From Ornithinimicrobium sp. (lineage in GTDB: Bacteria; Actinomycetota; Actinomycetes; Actinomycetales; Dermatophilaceae), in the NCBI RefSeq assembly GCF_030537745.1, contig NZ_JAUNVI010000001.1:53895-117894 (forward strand): a stretch of 64,000 nucleotides of DNA. Reading direction: 5' to 3'. This document shows positions 8,951 to 17,957 of the stretch, in pieces; position 1 is the first letter of the stretch, and every line of letters begins with the position of its first letter. The position numbers and the translations under genes were made by a program. The notes under the pieces are model-generated. The model did no database searches and was not told where the DNA came from. It saw nothing but the letters and a program-made list of their open reading frames with translations.

Positions 8951-10357
8951 TCAGACGCCCCGCACGAGGTGCGACGGGTCCGTCGTGCCGGTGGAGCGGA
9001 TGTGCTCGATCAGGTCGTCGACGCGGGAGTCCACGCTGGCGAAGGGGTCCTTGCACACCACGGTGCGCTGGGCCACGTCATTGAGCTTGAGGTGCACCCA
9101 GTCGCAGGTGAAGTCCCGTCGGTGCTCCTGCGCCGCCCGGATGAAGTCGCCCCGCAGCTTGGCTCGGGTTGCTGGCGGTGTCACCATCGCGTGCCGGATC
9201 TGGGCTTCGTCGACGAGGATCTTGGCCGCCCCCGAGCGCTGCAGGATCGACATCAACCCACGGGTGGGATGGACGTCGTGCCAGGCCAGGTCCAGCTGCT
9301 GCAACCGGTCATCGTGCGGCGCGAGGTCGTGCTTGGCAGCATACGAGTCGAGCAGTTTCTTCTTCATCACCCATTCGATCTCGGTGTCGACCAGGTGCAG
9401 CTGGTCGCCCTCGATCGCATCCAGGGTGCGCTCCCACAGCTCCAGCACGTAGGAGTAGGGCCAGACCTGCGCCAGGCCCGAGCCCTGCGCATAGGTCTTG
9501 GCCATGCCCAGGAGCTCGCGTTGCATCTCCAAGGCCGTGATGGTGCCGCCTGCCTTCAGCGGCAGCGGAGTCCGCCCGGTCCGGTCACGGCTGATCTCAC
9601 GGATCGAGGGGATCGGCGTGGCCAGCTCGAAGTCGGGCATGATCCGGCCCGCCTCCAGCATCCGCAGCACCAGATCGGTCGTCCCGACGCGCATGAGGGT
9701 GGTCGACTGGCTCATCGTGGAGTCGCCGACGATGACGTGCAGGCGGCGATAGCGCTCTGGGTCCGCGTGCGGCTCGTCGCGGGTATTGATGATCGGTCGG
9801 GAGCGGGTGGTGGAGGAGGACAGGTCCTCCCACATGTGGTCGGCACGCTGGGAGACGAGGTAGGTGGCCCGTTCCCCCACCACGTGCAGCCGGCCGGCTC
9901 CGGAGATCAGTTGGCGCGTCACCAGCAAGGGCACGAGCGTGTCGGTCACTCGGTCGAGGCGACCGTCGCGGCGGATCAGGTAGTTCTCGTGCGATCCGTA
10001 GGAGTTGCCGCGGGAATCGACATTGTTCTTCAGGACGTAGACGGTCGCGTCCATGCCCTCCTCGGCGAGCCGCGTCTCCGCGTCGTCGGCGAGGTCCTGG
10101 ACGATCAACTCACCTGCCTTGTCCTGAGCCAGGAGGTCCAGCAGGTCCGTGCACTCGGCGGTGGCGTACTCCGGGTGTGAGCCGACATCGAGGTAGAGCC
10201 GAGAGCCGTTGCCGAGAAAGACGTTGCTCGACCGCCCCCAGGCGACAACCTTGCGGAAGAGATAGCGCGCGACCTCCTCCGGAGAGAGTCGAGACGTGCC
10301 TCGGAAGGTCGCGTTGACCCCGAACTCGGTCTCGATCCCCATGACCCGACGGTCCAC
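8951..10357 (-). CDS. pafA: Pup-protein ligase PafA
   Basis: The 468-residue glutamine-synthetase-like enzyme opens with MGIETEFGVN, with the nucleotide/metal-binding start of the PafA/Dop fold. It contains KNNVDSRGNSYGSHENYL and RRLHVIVGDSTMSQ, which mark PafA. It joins the C-terminal glutamate of Pup to lysines on target proteins using ATP. The ATG lies only 3 bp after the pup stop. Length and motifs are normal. Because Pup here ends in Gln, the enzyme depends on Dop for a usable substrate. Confidence 0.98.
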   Translation of the reverse strand: MDRRVMGIETEFGVNATFRGTSRLSPEEVARYLFRKVVAWGRSSNVFLGNGSRLYLDVGSHPEYATAECTDLLDLLAQDKAGELIVQDLADDAETRLAEEGMDATVYVLKNNVDSRGNSYGSHENYLIRRDGRLDRVTDTLVPLLVTRQLISGAGRLHVVGERATYLVSQRADHMWEDLSSSTTRSRPIINTRDEPHADPERYRRLHVIVGDSTMSQSTTLMRVGTTDLVLRMLEAGRIMPDFELATPIPSIREISRDRTGRTPLPLKAGGTITALEMQRELLGMAKTYAQGSGLAQVWPYSYVLELWERTLDAIEGDQLHLVDTEIEWVMKKKLLDSYAAKHDLAPHDDRLQQLDLAWHDVHPTRGLMSILQRSGAAKILVDEAQIRHAMVTPPATRAKLRGDFIRAAQEHRRDFTCDWVHLKLNDVAQRTVVCKDPFASVDSRVDDLIEHIRSTGTTDPSHLVRGV

Positions 10358-10360
10358 GGA

Positions 10361-10561
10361 CTACTGTCCGCCCTTCTGCACGAAGCCGTGCACGAAGTCG
10401 GTCGCATTGCGCTCCAGGACTCCGTCGATCTCGTCCAGGAGCGAGTCGAGGGCGGCGTCGCGCTGGGTGTCCTGGACAGCCGGTGCGGGTGGCGGTGGCG
10501 TCGGCGCCTCGGGCTCGGGGCCGTCATCGCGGCGCCGCTGGACGTGCTGCTGTTCTGCCAT
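10361..10561 (-). CDS. pup: Prokaryotic ubiquitin-like protein Pup (GGQ form)
   Basis: The 66-residue acidic, Pro-rich, presumably disordered protein carries the conserved C-terminal helix region (LDSLLDEIDGVLERNATDFV) and ends FVQKGGQ. The terminal Gln means it is made as a precursor that Dop must deamidate to GGE before ligation. It is preceded by dop (12 bp gap) and followed by pafA (3 bp gap), with no prcB or prcA between. Confidence 0.98.
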   Translation of the reverse strand: MAEQQHVQRRRDDGPEPEAPTPPPPAPAVQDTQRDAALDSLLDEIDGVLERNATDFVHGFVQKGGQ

Positions 10562-10573
10562 GGATCGATCCTC

Positions 10574-12115
10574 TCAGACGTCGTCGCTGGCTAGCTCAGT
10601 CAGCAGCGAGGCGGTGCGGGTATGCCGTGCCAGCAGCGCGGCGGTCTGGGCCCGCGTGGCGTCGGTTGGCTCGGGCAGTTGCACCCGGCGCAGCCGGTTG
10701 CGCTCGTCGAGGACGACGACCGAGTCCCAGGAGGCCGCGCGGACATCGTCGCCGAAGCGGCGCACGACCTCACCTCGGAACCAGGCGCGGGTGTCCTCCG
10801 GCGGGTCGGTCATGGCGCTGGCGATGGCTTCGTCAGGGACCAGACGCTCGAGCTGGCCCGCGGCACGCAACTTCTGCGCCAGCCCCCGTGCGGGGTCCAG
10901 GTCATGCCACTGGATGTCCATCGCGGCCACCCGCGCGTCGTCCCAGCCGACGCCCGCGCGGTCGCGGAAGCGTTGCAGCAGGGAGAGCTTGGCGACCCAC
11001 TCCACCTGTGCCGCACACGAGCGGGGGTCAGCGCGTAAGCCGTCCAGGACGCTGCGCCAGCGCACGAGGACATCGGCCGTCTCCGTGTCGGGGGGCCACA
11101 GCTCGTGCCCGGACGCGCGCGCCTGCTCGGCCGCCTCGAGGTGCAGCTCGAGCAGGTCGATCCCCGTCAGGGACCGTCCGTCGACCAGCGGCACCGTGGC
11201 CTTCAGGGTCGGGTCGTGGGAGATCGTCTGTGCGGCCGCGACGGGGCGCGCCAGCCGTAGCCCCTCGAGCAGTTCGGGATGGGTCTGGATCACCCGCAGC
11301 GCCGCGGAGAGAGACCCGACTGCCAGGTAGGTCGTGACGTCGGCCATGGTCGCGTCCCCGACGATGACGTGCAGCCGGCGGTGCAGGTGCGGCGTCGCGT
11401 GCGGCTCGTCGCGGGTGTTGACGATCGGGCGACGCAGGGTCGTCTCGAGCCCGACCTCTGCCTCGAGATAGTCCGCCCGCTGGCTCAGCTGGAAGCCCGG
11501 TCGCTCGCTGGCCTGCCCGATCCCGACCCGTCCCGCGCCGGCGATGACGGGTCGGGCCACGAGGAAGGGGATCAGCAGGGCGGCCAACCGGTCGAAAGGC
11601 ACTGTCCGGGGCACCAGGTAGTTTTCGTGCGTGCCGTAGGACGCGCCCTTGCCGTCGACGTTGTTCTTGTAAAGGCTCACCGACAGCCCGTCCTGAGCCA
11701 GCGTCCGCGTCGCCAATTGGCCGACGAGCTCGCCAGCGCGGTCATAGCGCACCGCCTCCAGCGGTGAGGTGACTTCGGGTGAGGAGTACTCAGGGTGGGC
11801 GTGGTCGACGTAGAAACGTGCCCCGTTGGAGAGCACCGAGTTGGCGATCGTCGGATCCTCGACGTCGGTGAGCTGGGAGATGTCGGCCAGTGCCCGCGCG
11901 ACGTCATACCCACGCGCGTCCCGCAGCGGCGTCTCGTCGGCGTAGTCCCAGCCGGCGCCCCGCTGGAGCGCCGCTCCTGCGCCCGCGCCCGCGGCATACG
12001 CCCGGACCACCTGGCCGGAAAGCACCATCGGGCTCATCGGCTGACCGTGGGCATCCACCTGGGTGCTCGTGATGCCCAGCTCAGTCTCGATGCCCATGAT
12101 CCGACGCACGCTCAT
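10574..12115 (-). CDS. dop: Pup deamidase/depupylase Dop
   Basis: The 513-residue PafA paralogue starts MSVRRIMGIETELGI. It carries the Dop-type sequence ARFYVDHAHPEYSSPEV, in which PafA has YLDVGSHPEYATAE, and an Ala/Gly-rich early segment (about residues 38-55) where the Dop loop is expected. It deamidates the Pup C-terminal Gln and removes Pup from substrates. The start overlaps the TetR gene stop by 4 bp (ATGA), so expression may be coupled to that regulator. Confidence 0.97.
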   Translation of the reverse strand: MSVRRIMGIETELGITSTQVDAHGQPMSPMVLSGQVVRAYAAGAGAGAALQRGAGWDYADETPLRDARGYDVARALADISQLTDVEDPTIANSVLSNGARFYVDHAHPEYSSPEVTSPLEAVRYDRAGELVGQLATRTLAQDGLSVSLYKNNVDGKGASYGTHENYLVPRTVPFDRLAALLIPFLVARPVIAGAGRVGIGQASERPGFQLSQRADYLEAEVGLETTLRRPIVNTRDEPHATPHLHRRLHVIVGDATMADVTTYLAVGSLSAALRVIQTHPELLEGLRLARPVAAAQTISHDPTLKATVPLVDGRSLTGIDLLELHLEAAEQARASGHELWPPDTETADVLVRWRSVLDGLRADPRSCAAQVEWVAKLSLLQRFRDRAGVGWDDARVAAMDIQWHDLDPARGLAQKLRAAGQLERLVPDEAIASAMTDPPEDTRAWFRGEVVRRFGDDVRAASWDSVVVLDERNRLRRVQLPEPTDATRAQTAALLARHTRTASLLTELASDDV

Positions 12116-12729
12116 GACCCCACCCTACGAGCCTCCCCCGTGCCCTCACCTCTGCCGTCACCCTGTGGCAACGGGTGCTGCGGCGTCTGCCCCGTGAGCC
12201 GGTCGAGCACCCGTTGGACGAGCTCGCCATACTCCCTGACCACTGCCTCCTGCGAGGCCCGATCGGCTCCCAACAACCGGAACGATCGCACCCCCGCGGC
12301 CAGCCCCAGCATCAGGCAGGCGAGCTGGTCGGTATGGCGGGCATCCTCGCCCTCGTGGGGAAACCGGCCAAGGAAGCGCTCCCGGAACTCTGCCAGCGCG
12401 ACCTCTTGGTCCGGTGCGTCGGCGCGCAGGTACATCGCGCGCAGCCATGGCTCGGCTGCGTCCTGGTCACGCCGCTCCAGCATTCGTCTGACCAGGAGCT
12501 CGCCCAGCCCCTCGATCGGGGTGTCTGCCAGCAGCGGCGCGGGCTCGGCGGGGGTGGCCAAGCCATAGAGCTGCTCCTTGGACCCCGCGATCTTCATCAC
12601 CATCGCCGGGGACACTCCGGCCTGGGCGGCGACTTCCCGGATCGTCACCGCGGCATACCCGCACTCCCCGAAAAGTCGTCGGGCGACCTGCAGCACGCGG
12701 TCGTGGGAACCGGCCGCCTGTCCCGTCAC
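12112..12729 (-). CDS. TetR family transcriptional regulator
   Basis: The 205-residue protein has a classic N-terminal TetR helix-turn-helix (RVLQVARRLFGECGYAAVTI, then REVAAQAGVSPAMVMKI) and a helical ligand-binding remainder. The GTG at 12729 overlaps the upstream transporter stop as GTGA, which is why I prefer it to the much longer frame. The layout transporter, TetR, dop is compact. The natural targets are probably the adjacent transporter and possibly dop, but no operator is visible. Confidence 0.88.
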   Translation of the reverse strand: MTGQAAGSHDRVLQVARRLFGECGYAAVTIREVAAQAGVSPAMVMKIAGSKEQLYGLATPAEPAPLLADTPIEGLGELLVRRMLERRDQDAAEPWLRAMYLRADAPDQEVALAEFRERFLGRFPHEGEDARHTDQLACLMLGLAAGVRSFRLLGADRASQEAVVREYGELVQRVLDRLTGQTPQHPLPQGDGRGEGTGEARRVGS

Positions 12730-14777
12730 CGCTGCGTCTCCGCGCCAACTCCGCTGGCGACGCGCTCGACCCGGCGGGGGGGTCCGGTGACGATGTCGAT
12801 ATCGAGCGAGGTCGAGGCAGTGAGCACGGTCAGCGCCCGCGAGCGAGTGCGACCGGTGGGATGGTCCACCACCGTCAGGACATAGCGACCGGCCGGCGGC
12901 AGGCCGATCTCGTAGGCACCGAACGGGTCGGCGGTCGCGGTCGCGACATACTCCCCGGAATGCCTGATGAGGGAGAGCATCACCGAGCCCAGCGGCTCGC
13001 CGTCGTCGGTGATGTGGCCGGTCAGGAGCAGTCGACGGTGCATCGTGATCGGCTCGGTCTCCCCCGCCTCGAGGGTGCACAGGCTGGACTGCGGCGCCCA
13101 CCCCTCGGCGGAGACCACGAGCAGATAACGCCCCGCCTCCGGCAGCGCCAGCGCGAACCGGCCGTCATTGTCCGTGCGGCCCCAGTCGACGTGGCGGCCG
13201 TCGGGGTGCAGCACCGTGGCGACCGCCTGCTTGAGCCGCCTTCCCTCCGGGCCCGTGACGCGGCCACGGACGAGGACCTCGGGCAACTCGCCGTGAGCCT
13301 TGACGTGCGTCCGTTCCCCTGTCGGCGCAGGGGTGCCGCTGGAGCCGGCAGGTTGCATGCCGACGCCCTGGCGGACAGGACGACGGATGAAGCTCGCGAT
13401 CAGCGCGCCACCGAGTGCAGCTCCGGCCCCAGCCCAGAAGACGAGCTGGTAGGCGGCGAGCGTCGGGGCGAGCACGCCGGTCGCGGTCGCGGTCATGGTG
13501 GCAGCGAAGACGGCCGCGACCATGGCGGAGGCCGACGAAGTGCCGATCGAGCGGAGCAGCGTGTTGAGCCCGTTGGCTGACGCGGTCTCGGTAATGGGGA
13601 CGGCCCTCATGATCAGGGTCGGCATGGCGGCGAAGGCGAGGGCAGTGCCCAAGGACGCGATGCCCGAGGTGACCATCACCTCGACCACCGAGCCGTGCAA
13701 CAGGGAACGCCCGACGAAGCCGACCGCCATGACGAGCGCGCCACCGATGAGCGCCGCTCGGGGTCCCCAGCGGCTGATCAGCGCCGCGGACACCGGAGAC
13801 ATCGCCACCATGAGCACGCCGCTGGGCAGCATCACCAGGCCGGTCGCGGTCACCGAGAGACCGAAGCCATAGCCAGTGTCGGTGGGCATCTGCACCTGCT
13901 GGGCGGCGGTGAGGAAGTTGGCGAACATCGCAAAACCGACCAGGACCGAAGCCGCATTGGTGAGCAGGACCGTGCGGCGCATCGAGGTGCGGATGTCCAC
14001 GAGCGGCTGCCCCGTGCGCAACTCCCACGGCACCCAGGCCGCAAGCACCAGGGCCGCGAAGACCAGCAGGCTCAGGGTCTTGGGAGAGCCCCAGCCCCAC
14101 GTCCCCGCCTTGCTCACCGCCAGCAGGAAGGAAGTGAGCGCGATCGAGAGCATCACGGCGCCGAGATAGTCGAACCGGCCGCGCGTCTTGACGGTCGACT
14201 CCGGCACGACGACGTGGACGGCGATCAGCATCACGACTGCAAAGCTGCCGCTGACGTAGAAGAGCGCGTGCCAGTCGAGCCGGTCGTAGATCACTCCGGC
14301 CAACGGCATGCCGACCGCTCCCCCGATGCCCAGCGTCGCCGACATCAATGCCACTCCAGAGCCCACCTTGTCCGCCGGCAGGTGGTCGCGCATGATGCTG
14401 ATCCCCACGGGCACCAGGCAGGCCCCGAAGCCCGCCAGCCCGCGACCTAAGACGACGATGGCCAGGCTGGTCGACAGGGCGGCGACGACCGAACCGACGA
14501 TCACCGCCCACATGCAGACGATGAGCATCAGCCGCTTGCCGAACATGTCCGCGAGCCGGCTGACGATGGGAGTGCCGACGGCCGCGGTCAATAGCGTGAT
14601 CGTCACCAGCCACGAGGCGTTGTCGCTCGTGGTGTTCAGGATCTCCGGGAAGTCTGGGAGCAGGGGCAGGACCAGGGTTTGCTGGAGCGAGACGAGAGTG
14701 CCGCAGAGGGCGAGGACGAGGATGATGAGGGTGGTCGACGGCGTCCGCCGTTCCGCGGCAGACTCGGGTGAACGCAT
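12726..14777 (-). CDS. MFS drug-type transporter fused to two carboxypeptidase-regulatory-like domains
   Basis: The N-terminal ~470 residues are a 14-helix DHA2-type MFS permease: LPLLPDFPEILNTTSDNASW, then RLADMFGKRLMLI as motif A and LVPVGISIMRDHLPADKVGS. From about residue 505 to the end there are two beta-sandwich repeats of the carboxypeptidase-regulatory/Cna-B type (DNDGRFALALPEAGRYLLVV and PFGAYEIGLPPAGRYVLTVV). Such domains usually lie outside the membrane. The fusion is unusual for an efflux pump. I chose the ATG at 14777; a GTG two codons upstream is possible. It is divergent from the DUF3054 gene and overlaps the TetR gene, its likely regulator. Confidence 0.9.
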   Translation of the reverse strand: MRSPESAAERRTPSTTLIILVLALCGTLVSLQQTLVLPLLPDFPEILNTTSDNASWLVTITLLTAAVGTPIVSRLADMFGKRLMLIVCMWAVIVGSVVAALSTSLAIVVLGRGLAGFGACLVPVGISIMRDHLPADKVGSGVALMSATLGIGGAVGMPLAGVIYDRLDWHALFYVSGSFAVVMLIAVHVVVPESTVKTRGRFDYLGAVMLSIALTSFLLAVSKAGTWGWGSPKTLSLLVFAALVLAAWVPWELRTGQPLVDIRTSMRRTVLLTNAASVLVGFAMFANFLTAAQQVQMPTDTGYGFGLSVTATGLVMLPSGVLMVAMSPVSAALISRWGPRAALIGGALVMAVGFVGRSLLHGSVVEVMVTSGIASLGTALAFAAMPTLIMRAVPITETASANGLNTLLRSIGTSSASAMVAAVFAATMTATATGVLAPTLAAYQLVFWAGAGAALGGALIASFIRRPVRQGVGMQPAGSSGTPAPTGERTHVKAHGELPEVLVRGRVTGPEGRRLKQAVATVLHPDGRHVDWGRTDNDGRFALALPEAGRYLLVVSAEGWAPQSSLCTLEAGETEPITMHRRLLLTGHITDDGEPLGSVMLSLIRHSGEYVATATADPFGAYEIGLPPAGRYVLTVVDHPTGRTRSRALTVLTASTSLDIDIVTGPPRRVERVASGVGAETQR

Positions 14778-14814
14778 GTTCACCAGTCTAAGGCCCTCAT
14801 GGCAGGATGCTGAC

Positions 14815-15177
14815 GTGAACAAGCATGCCTACTATCTCGACCTGTTCGTCGTCCTCGTCTTCGCGGCCGCCGGACGGGCTTCGCACAGTTTGTCGGACAG
14901 CGTCCTCGGGGTGCTCGAGACCGCTTGGCCCTTCCTGATCGGCGTGCTTGTCGGATGGGTTGCGGTGCTGCGTCAGGACCGGCACGTGTGGTGGCTGGAC
15001 GGGGTCCTGATCGCGATGTCGACCATCGTGGTCGGGATGCTTCTGCGCCTGGCCACGGGGGAAGGCACGGCACTGGCCTTCGTGCTGGTCGCCAGCGGCG
15101 TCCTGGTGGCGGGTCTGGTCGGCTGGCGTGCCGTCGCCGCCGCCTTCGCCGCACGCCAGCACAAGTCACTCACCTGA
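14815..15177 (+). CDS. DUF3054 family membrane protein
   Basis: The 120-residue integral membrane protein has four predicted helices and matches the actinobacterial DUF3054 family (YYLDLFVVLVFAAAGRASH at the start, WWLDGVLIAMSTIVVGMLLR in the middle). Its function is unknown. The GTG at 14815 has AGGAT upstream and is 37 bp from the divergent transporter start. Its last codons and stop lie inside the first copy of a palindromic repeat. Confidence 0.82.
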   Translation: MNKHAYYLDLFVVLVFAAAGRASHSLSDSVLGVLETAWPFLIGVLVGWVAVLRQDRHVWWLDGVLIAMSTIVVGMLLRLATGEGTALAFVLVASGVLVAGLVGWRAVAAAFAARQHKSLT

Positions 15178-15241
15178 GTGCCCCGTGCACGTCATACCCC
15201 TCCTGGCTGGCACAAGTCACTCACCTGAGTGACCCGTGCAC
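15160..15241. repeat. Two direct copies of a palindromic repeat, left of the AbiEi gene
   Basis: Two 31-bp copies (15160-15190 and 15211-15241) differ at one base. Each contains CACTCACCTGAGTG, with 6-bp inverted arms, followed four bases later by the CGTGCAC block. The left copy holds the end and stop of the DUF3054 gene; the right copy overlaps the proposed GTG start of the next gene. Two related copies lie just after that gene (16201-16280). Confidence 0.9.
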
Positions 15242-16213
15242 CTCCCTGTGGACAACTTCGGCGCCGTCCTGCACGAATCAAGCAGCCTTCCTCAGGTGGG
15301 GATCAGGGTCGACGAGCCGTTCGGCTACCGCCAGGGCATCGAAGCCGGCATCTCGCGCAGCCAACTGGGCTCCGCGTCATACCGGCGGCTCGTGCGTGGC
15401 GTCTACATCGCTGCCGACGCCCCCAAGGACGCGGTCGTGGACGGGAGGACCGCGCTCCTGCTGGCTGGACCGAGGGCGTTCTTGTCGCACTTCCAGGCTG
15501 CTCGGCTCTATGGGGCGATCGTCCCCGACGTCGACGTCCTGCACGCGAGCGTGACCGGCAACGTCCACCGGTCCCGCCGCGCGGAGGTGGTCGTGCATCT
15601 CTCGTCCCAGACACCCACCACGTTCCGCGGCCTTCCGGTCACCACGCCTGAGGACACCTTCGTCGACCTGGCGAGCCACCTGACGCTCGTCGACCTGGTG
15701 GTCCTCGGCGACTCACTCGTCAGGAAGAAGCGGACCACTCCCGGGCGGCTGGTCGAGGCCAGTCTGCGGGCGCCCGGGAGCGCGCGGCGGCGCGCGGGAA
15801 GGGCAGCAGCGTTGGTGCGCGCTGGTGTGGATTCGGCGATGGAAACCCGTTCACGGATGCTCGTGGTGCTGGCGGGACTGCCCGAGCCGGAGGTGAACGT
15901 GTGCTTCTACGACCAATTCGGGCAGGTGAGACGGCGGCTGGACCTCGCCTACCGCAAGCACCGCCTGGCGATCGAGTACGACGGCCGTCAGCATGCGGAG
16001 TCACAGGCTCAGTGGGAGTCGGACGTCACCCGCCGAGAGGAGTTCGACGAGGCGGACTGGCGCATCCTGACGCTGCTCGCTAAGGACATCTTCAAGGTTC
16101 CCGGCCAGACCCTCGACCGGATCACCGCTGCCCTGCGGAGGGCGGGCGTGCGTGTCCCTGCGCGCACCGAGGAGTGGCGTCGTCACTTTCCCGGATACAG
16201 CCCACTCTCCTGA
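15236..16213 (+). CDS. AbiEi-type/DUF559 protein: N-terminal winged helix plus Vsr-like endonuclease-fold domain
   Basis: The 325-residue protein has an N-terminal part like type IV antitoxin AbiEi domains (RQGIEAGISRSQLGSASYRR, then LVRGVYIAADA) and a C-terminal DUF559/Vsr-like PD-(D/E)xK domain with RRLDLAYRKHRLAIEYDGRQ. Such proteins are common in actinobacteria; most are annotated as orphan antitoxins or DUF559 proteins and their role is unknown. No AbiEii partner lies beside it. The GTG at 15236 lies inside a repeat copy and a GTG at 15296 is an equally plausible start. The stop lies in a third copy of the repeat. Confidence 0.78.
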   Translation: MHLPVDNFGAVLHESSSLPQVGIRVDEPFGYRQGIEAGISRSQLGSASYRRLVRGVYIAADAPKDAVVDGRTALLLAGPRAFLSHFQAARLYGAIVPDVDVLHASVTGNVHRSRRAEVVVHLSSQTPTTFRGLPVTTPEDTFVDLASHLTLVDLVVLGDSLVRKKRTTPGRLVEASLRAPGSARRRAGRAAALVRAGVDSAMETRSRMLVVLAGLPEPEVNVCFYDQFGQVRRRLDLAYRKHRLAIEYDGRQHAESQAQWESDVTRREEFDEADWRILTLLAKDIFKVPGQTLDRITAALRRAGVRVPARTEEWRRHFPGYSPLS

Positions 16214-16280
16214 GTGGCTCGTGCACGTCCGCAGCGCACCACCGGCGCACAACGCACTCGGCTGAGTGGCTCGTGCACGT
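16201..16280. repeat. Two further copies of the palindromic repeat, right of the AbiEi gene
   Basis: Copies at 16201-16230 and 16253-16280 share CTGAGTGGCTCGTGCACGT and keep the CACTC...GAGTG inverted arms, with a different centre in each. The first contains the AbiEi-type gene stop. Together with 15160-15241 they bracket that gene on both sides. Confidence 0.85.
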
Positions 16281-16304
16281 TGGGGACCGGGCGACGGGCT
16301 CGAC

Positions 16305-17957
16305 CTACTGGTAGTGCCCCTGCACACCCTGCTCGACGGACCGGCCCGGGTGCGTGCCGGAGGCGTCGCCGACCAGGGTGCGGATGTAGGTGATCCGCTC
16401 CCCCTTGCGGCCCGACACGCGAGCCCAGTCGTCGGGGTTGGTGGTGTTGGGCAGGTCTTCGTTCTCCTTGAACTCGTCGCGGTAGGCCTGGTCCAGGTGC
16501 CCCTGGCGCAGCCCCTCCTCACCGTTAAGCAACAGGTCCTTGATAGCCAGCTTCTTGGCCCGGTCCACGATGTTGTGGATCATCGCGCCAGAGGAGAAGT
16601 CCTTGAAGTAGAGGACCTCCTTGTCACCGCCGGCGTAGGTCACCTCCAGGAAGGCGTTCTTCGGTGACAGGGCATACATCTGGCCTACGGTCGCATCGAT
16701 GAAGGCAGAGACGGTGGCCTCACGATCCCCGCCGTGGGCCTCGACGGCGGAGGTATGAAGCGGCACCTCGGTGGTGAGGTACTTGGTGAAGATGTCTCGC
16801 GCCCCCGCGGCGTCCGGCCGCTCGATCTTGATCTTGACGTCGAGCCGGCCCGGCCGCAGGATGGCCGGGTCGATCATGTCCTCACGGTTGGAGGCACCGA
16901 TGACGATGACGTTGTCCAGCCGCTCGACCCCGTCGATCTCGGCCAGCAACTGCGGCACGATCGTGGTTTCGACGTCGGAGGACACCCCCGAGCCGCGGGT
17001 GCGAAAGAGCGACTCCATCTCGTCGAAGAAGACGACTACGGGACTGCCCTCGGCCGACTTCTCCCGCGCGCGCTGGAAGATCAGCCGGATGTGCCGCTCG
17101 GTCTCCCCGACGTACTTGTTGAGCAGCTCCGGCCCCTTGATGTTGAGGAAGTAGCTCGGCGTCGGCTCCTCGCCGCGCAACTGCGCCGTCTGTCTGGCCA
17201 GGGACGCCGCGACCGCCTTGGCGATCAGGGTCTTGCCGCAGCCGGGCGGCCCGTAGAGCAGCACACCCTTGGGCGGACGAAGCTGGTGGGACAGGTAGAG
17301 GTCCTGGTGCAAGAAGGGCATCTCCACCGCGTCACGGATCTGCTCGATCTGCCCGGAGAGCCCGCCGATGTCGTCGTAGGAGATGTCCGGGATCTCCTCC
17401 AGCACCAGCTCGGCCACTTCAGGGCGCGGGATCTTTTCCAGCACGAACCCGCTCCGGGCGTCCATGAGCAGGGCGTCCCCCAGCCGCACCCGTTCGTCGC
17501 GCAAGGAACCGGCGCGACGGCATACCCGCTCGTCCTCGCCGCGCACGATCACCACGACACGGTCGGCTCCCAGAACCTCCTTGCAGGTCACGATCTCGCC
17601 GGAGCGCTCGTAGCCGGAGACCGCGACCACCGACTGCGCCTCGTTCAGGAGCACGTCCCGGCCCGGCCGCAGATCGTCGGTCGGCACCTCGGAGGACACA
17701 TGGGTGCGCAGACGCCGCCCGCCTACGGACACGTCGACGGTGCCGTCCCCGGTCAGTCCGACCACGTAGCCGTGGGTGAGTGGAGGACTGGCCATGGCGT
17801 CCAAATCCTCGCGCAGCCCGTTGATCTGCCCACGCGCCGACGTCAGGGTCGTGGCGAGCTGGTCGTTGTGCGCTTTGAGCTCGGTGAGGCGGCCGGTGAG
17901 CGTGCGCACCTGCTCCTCGAGGTGGCGCTCGCGGGAAGGGGTGGCCGGCGTGCTCAC
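16305..17957 (-). CDS. arc: Proteasome-associated AAA ATPase ARC/Mpa
   Basis: The 550-residue protein has an N-terminal coiled coil (about residues 8-54), OB-type interdomain (about 60-175) and AAA module with Walker A GPPGCGKT (236-243) and Walker B ending DE (312-313). It is the hexameric unfoldase that binds Pup through its coiled coil and feeds pupylated proteins to the 20S proteasome. The C terminus is GHYQ, keeping the penultimate Tyr of the proteasome-docking tail. It overlaps trmI by 4 bp. Confidence 0.97.
   Translation of the reverse strand: MSTPATPSRERHLEEQVRTLTGRLTELKAHNDQLATTLTSARGQINGLREDLDAMASPPLTHGYVVGLTGDGTVDVSVGGRRLRTHVSSEVPTDDLRPGRDVLLNEAQSVVAVSGYERSGEIVTCKEVLGADRVVVIVRGEDERVCRRAGSLRDERVRLGDALLMDARSGFVLEKIPRPEVAELVLEEIPDISYDDIGGLSGQIEQIRDAVEMPFLHQDLYLSHQLRPPKGVLLYGPPGCGKTLIAKAVAASLARQTAQLRGEEPTPSYFLNIKGPELLNKYVGETERHIRLIFQRAREKSAEGSPVVVFFDEMESLFRTRGSGVSSDVETTIVPQLLAEIDGVERLDNVIVIGASNREDMIDPAILRPGRLDVKIKIERPDAAGARDIFTKYLTTEVPLHTSAVEAHGGDREATVSAFIDATVGQMYALSPKNAFLEVTYAGGDKEVLYFKDFSSGAMIHNIVDRAKKLAIKDLLLNGEEGLRQGHLDQAYRDEFKENEDLPNTTNPDDWARVSGRKGERITYIRTLVGDASGTHPGRSVEQGVQGHYQ

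Noticed and set aside
8579-10180. A 533-codon plus-strand frame
   Set aside because: It lies opposite pafA and the FKBP lipoprotein and has no recognisable domain; a compositional shadow.
12730-13101. Longer N terminus for the TetR regulator
   Set aside because: The added 124 residues are Arg/His-rich, read inside the transporter gene, and the TetR fold begins just after the GTG at 12729.
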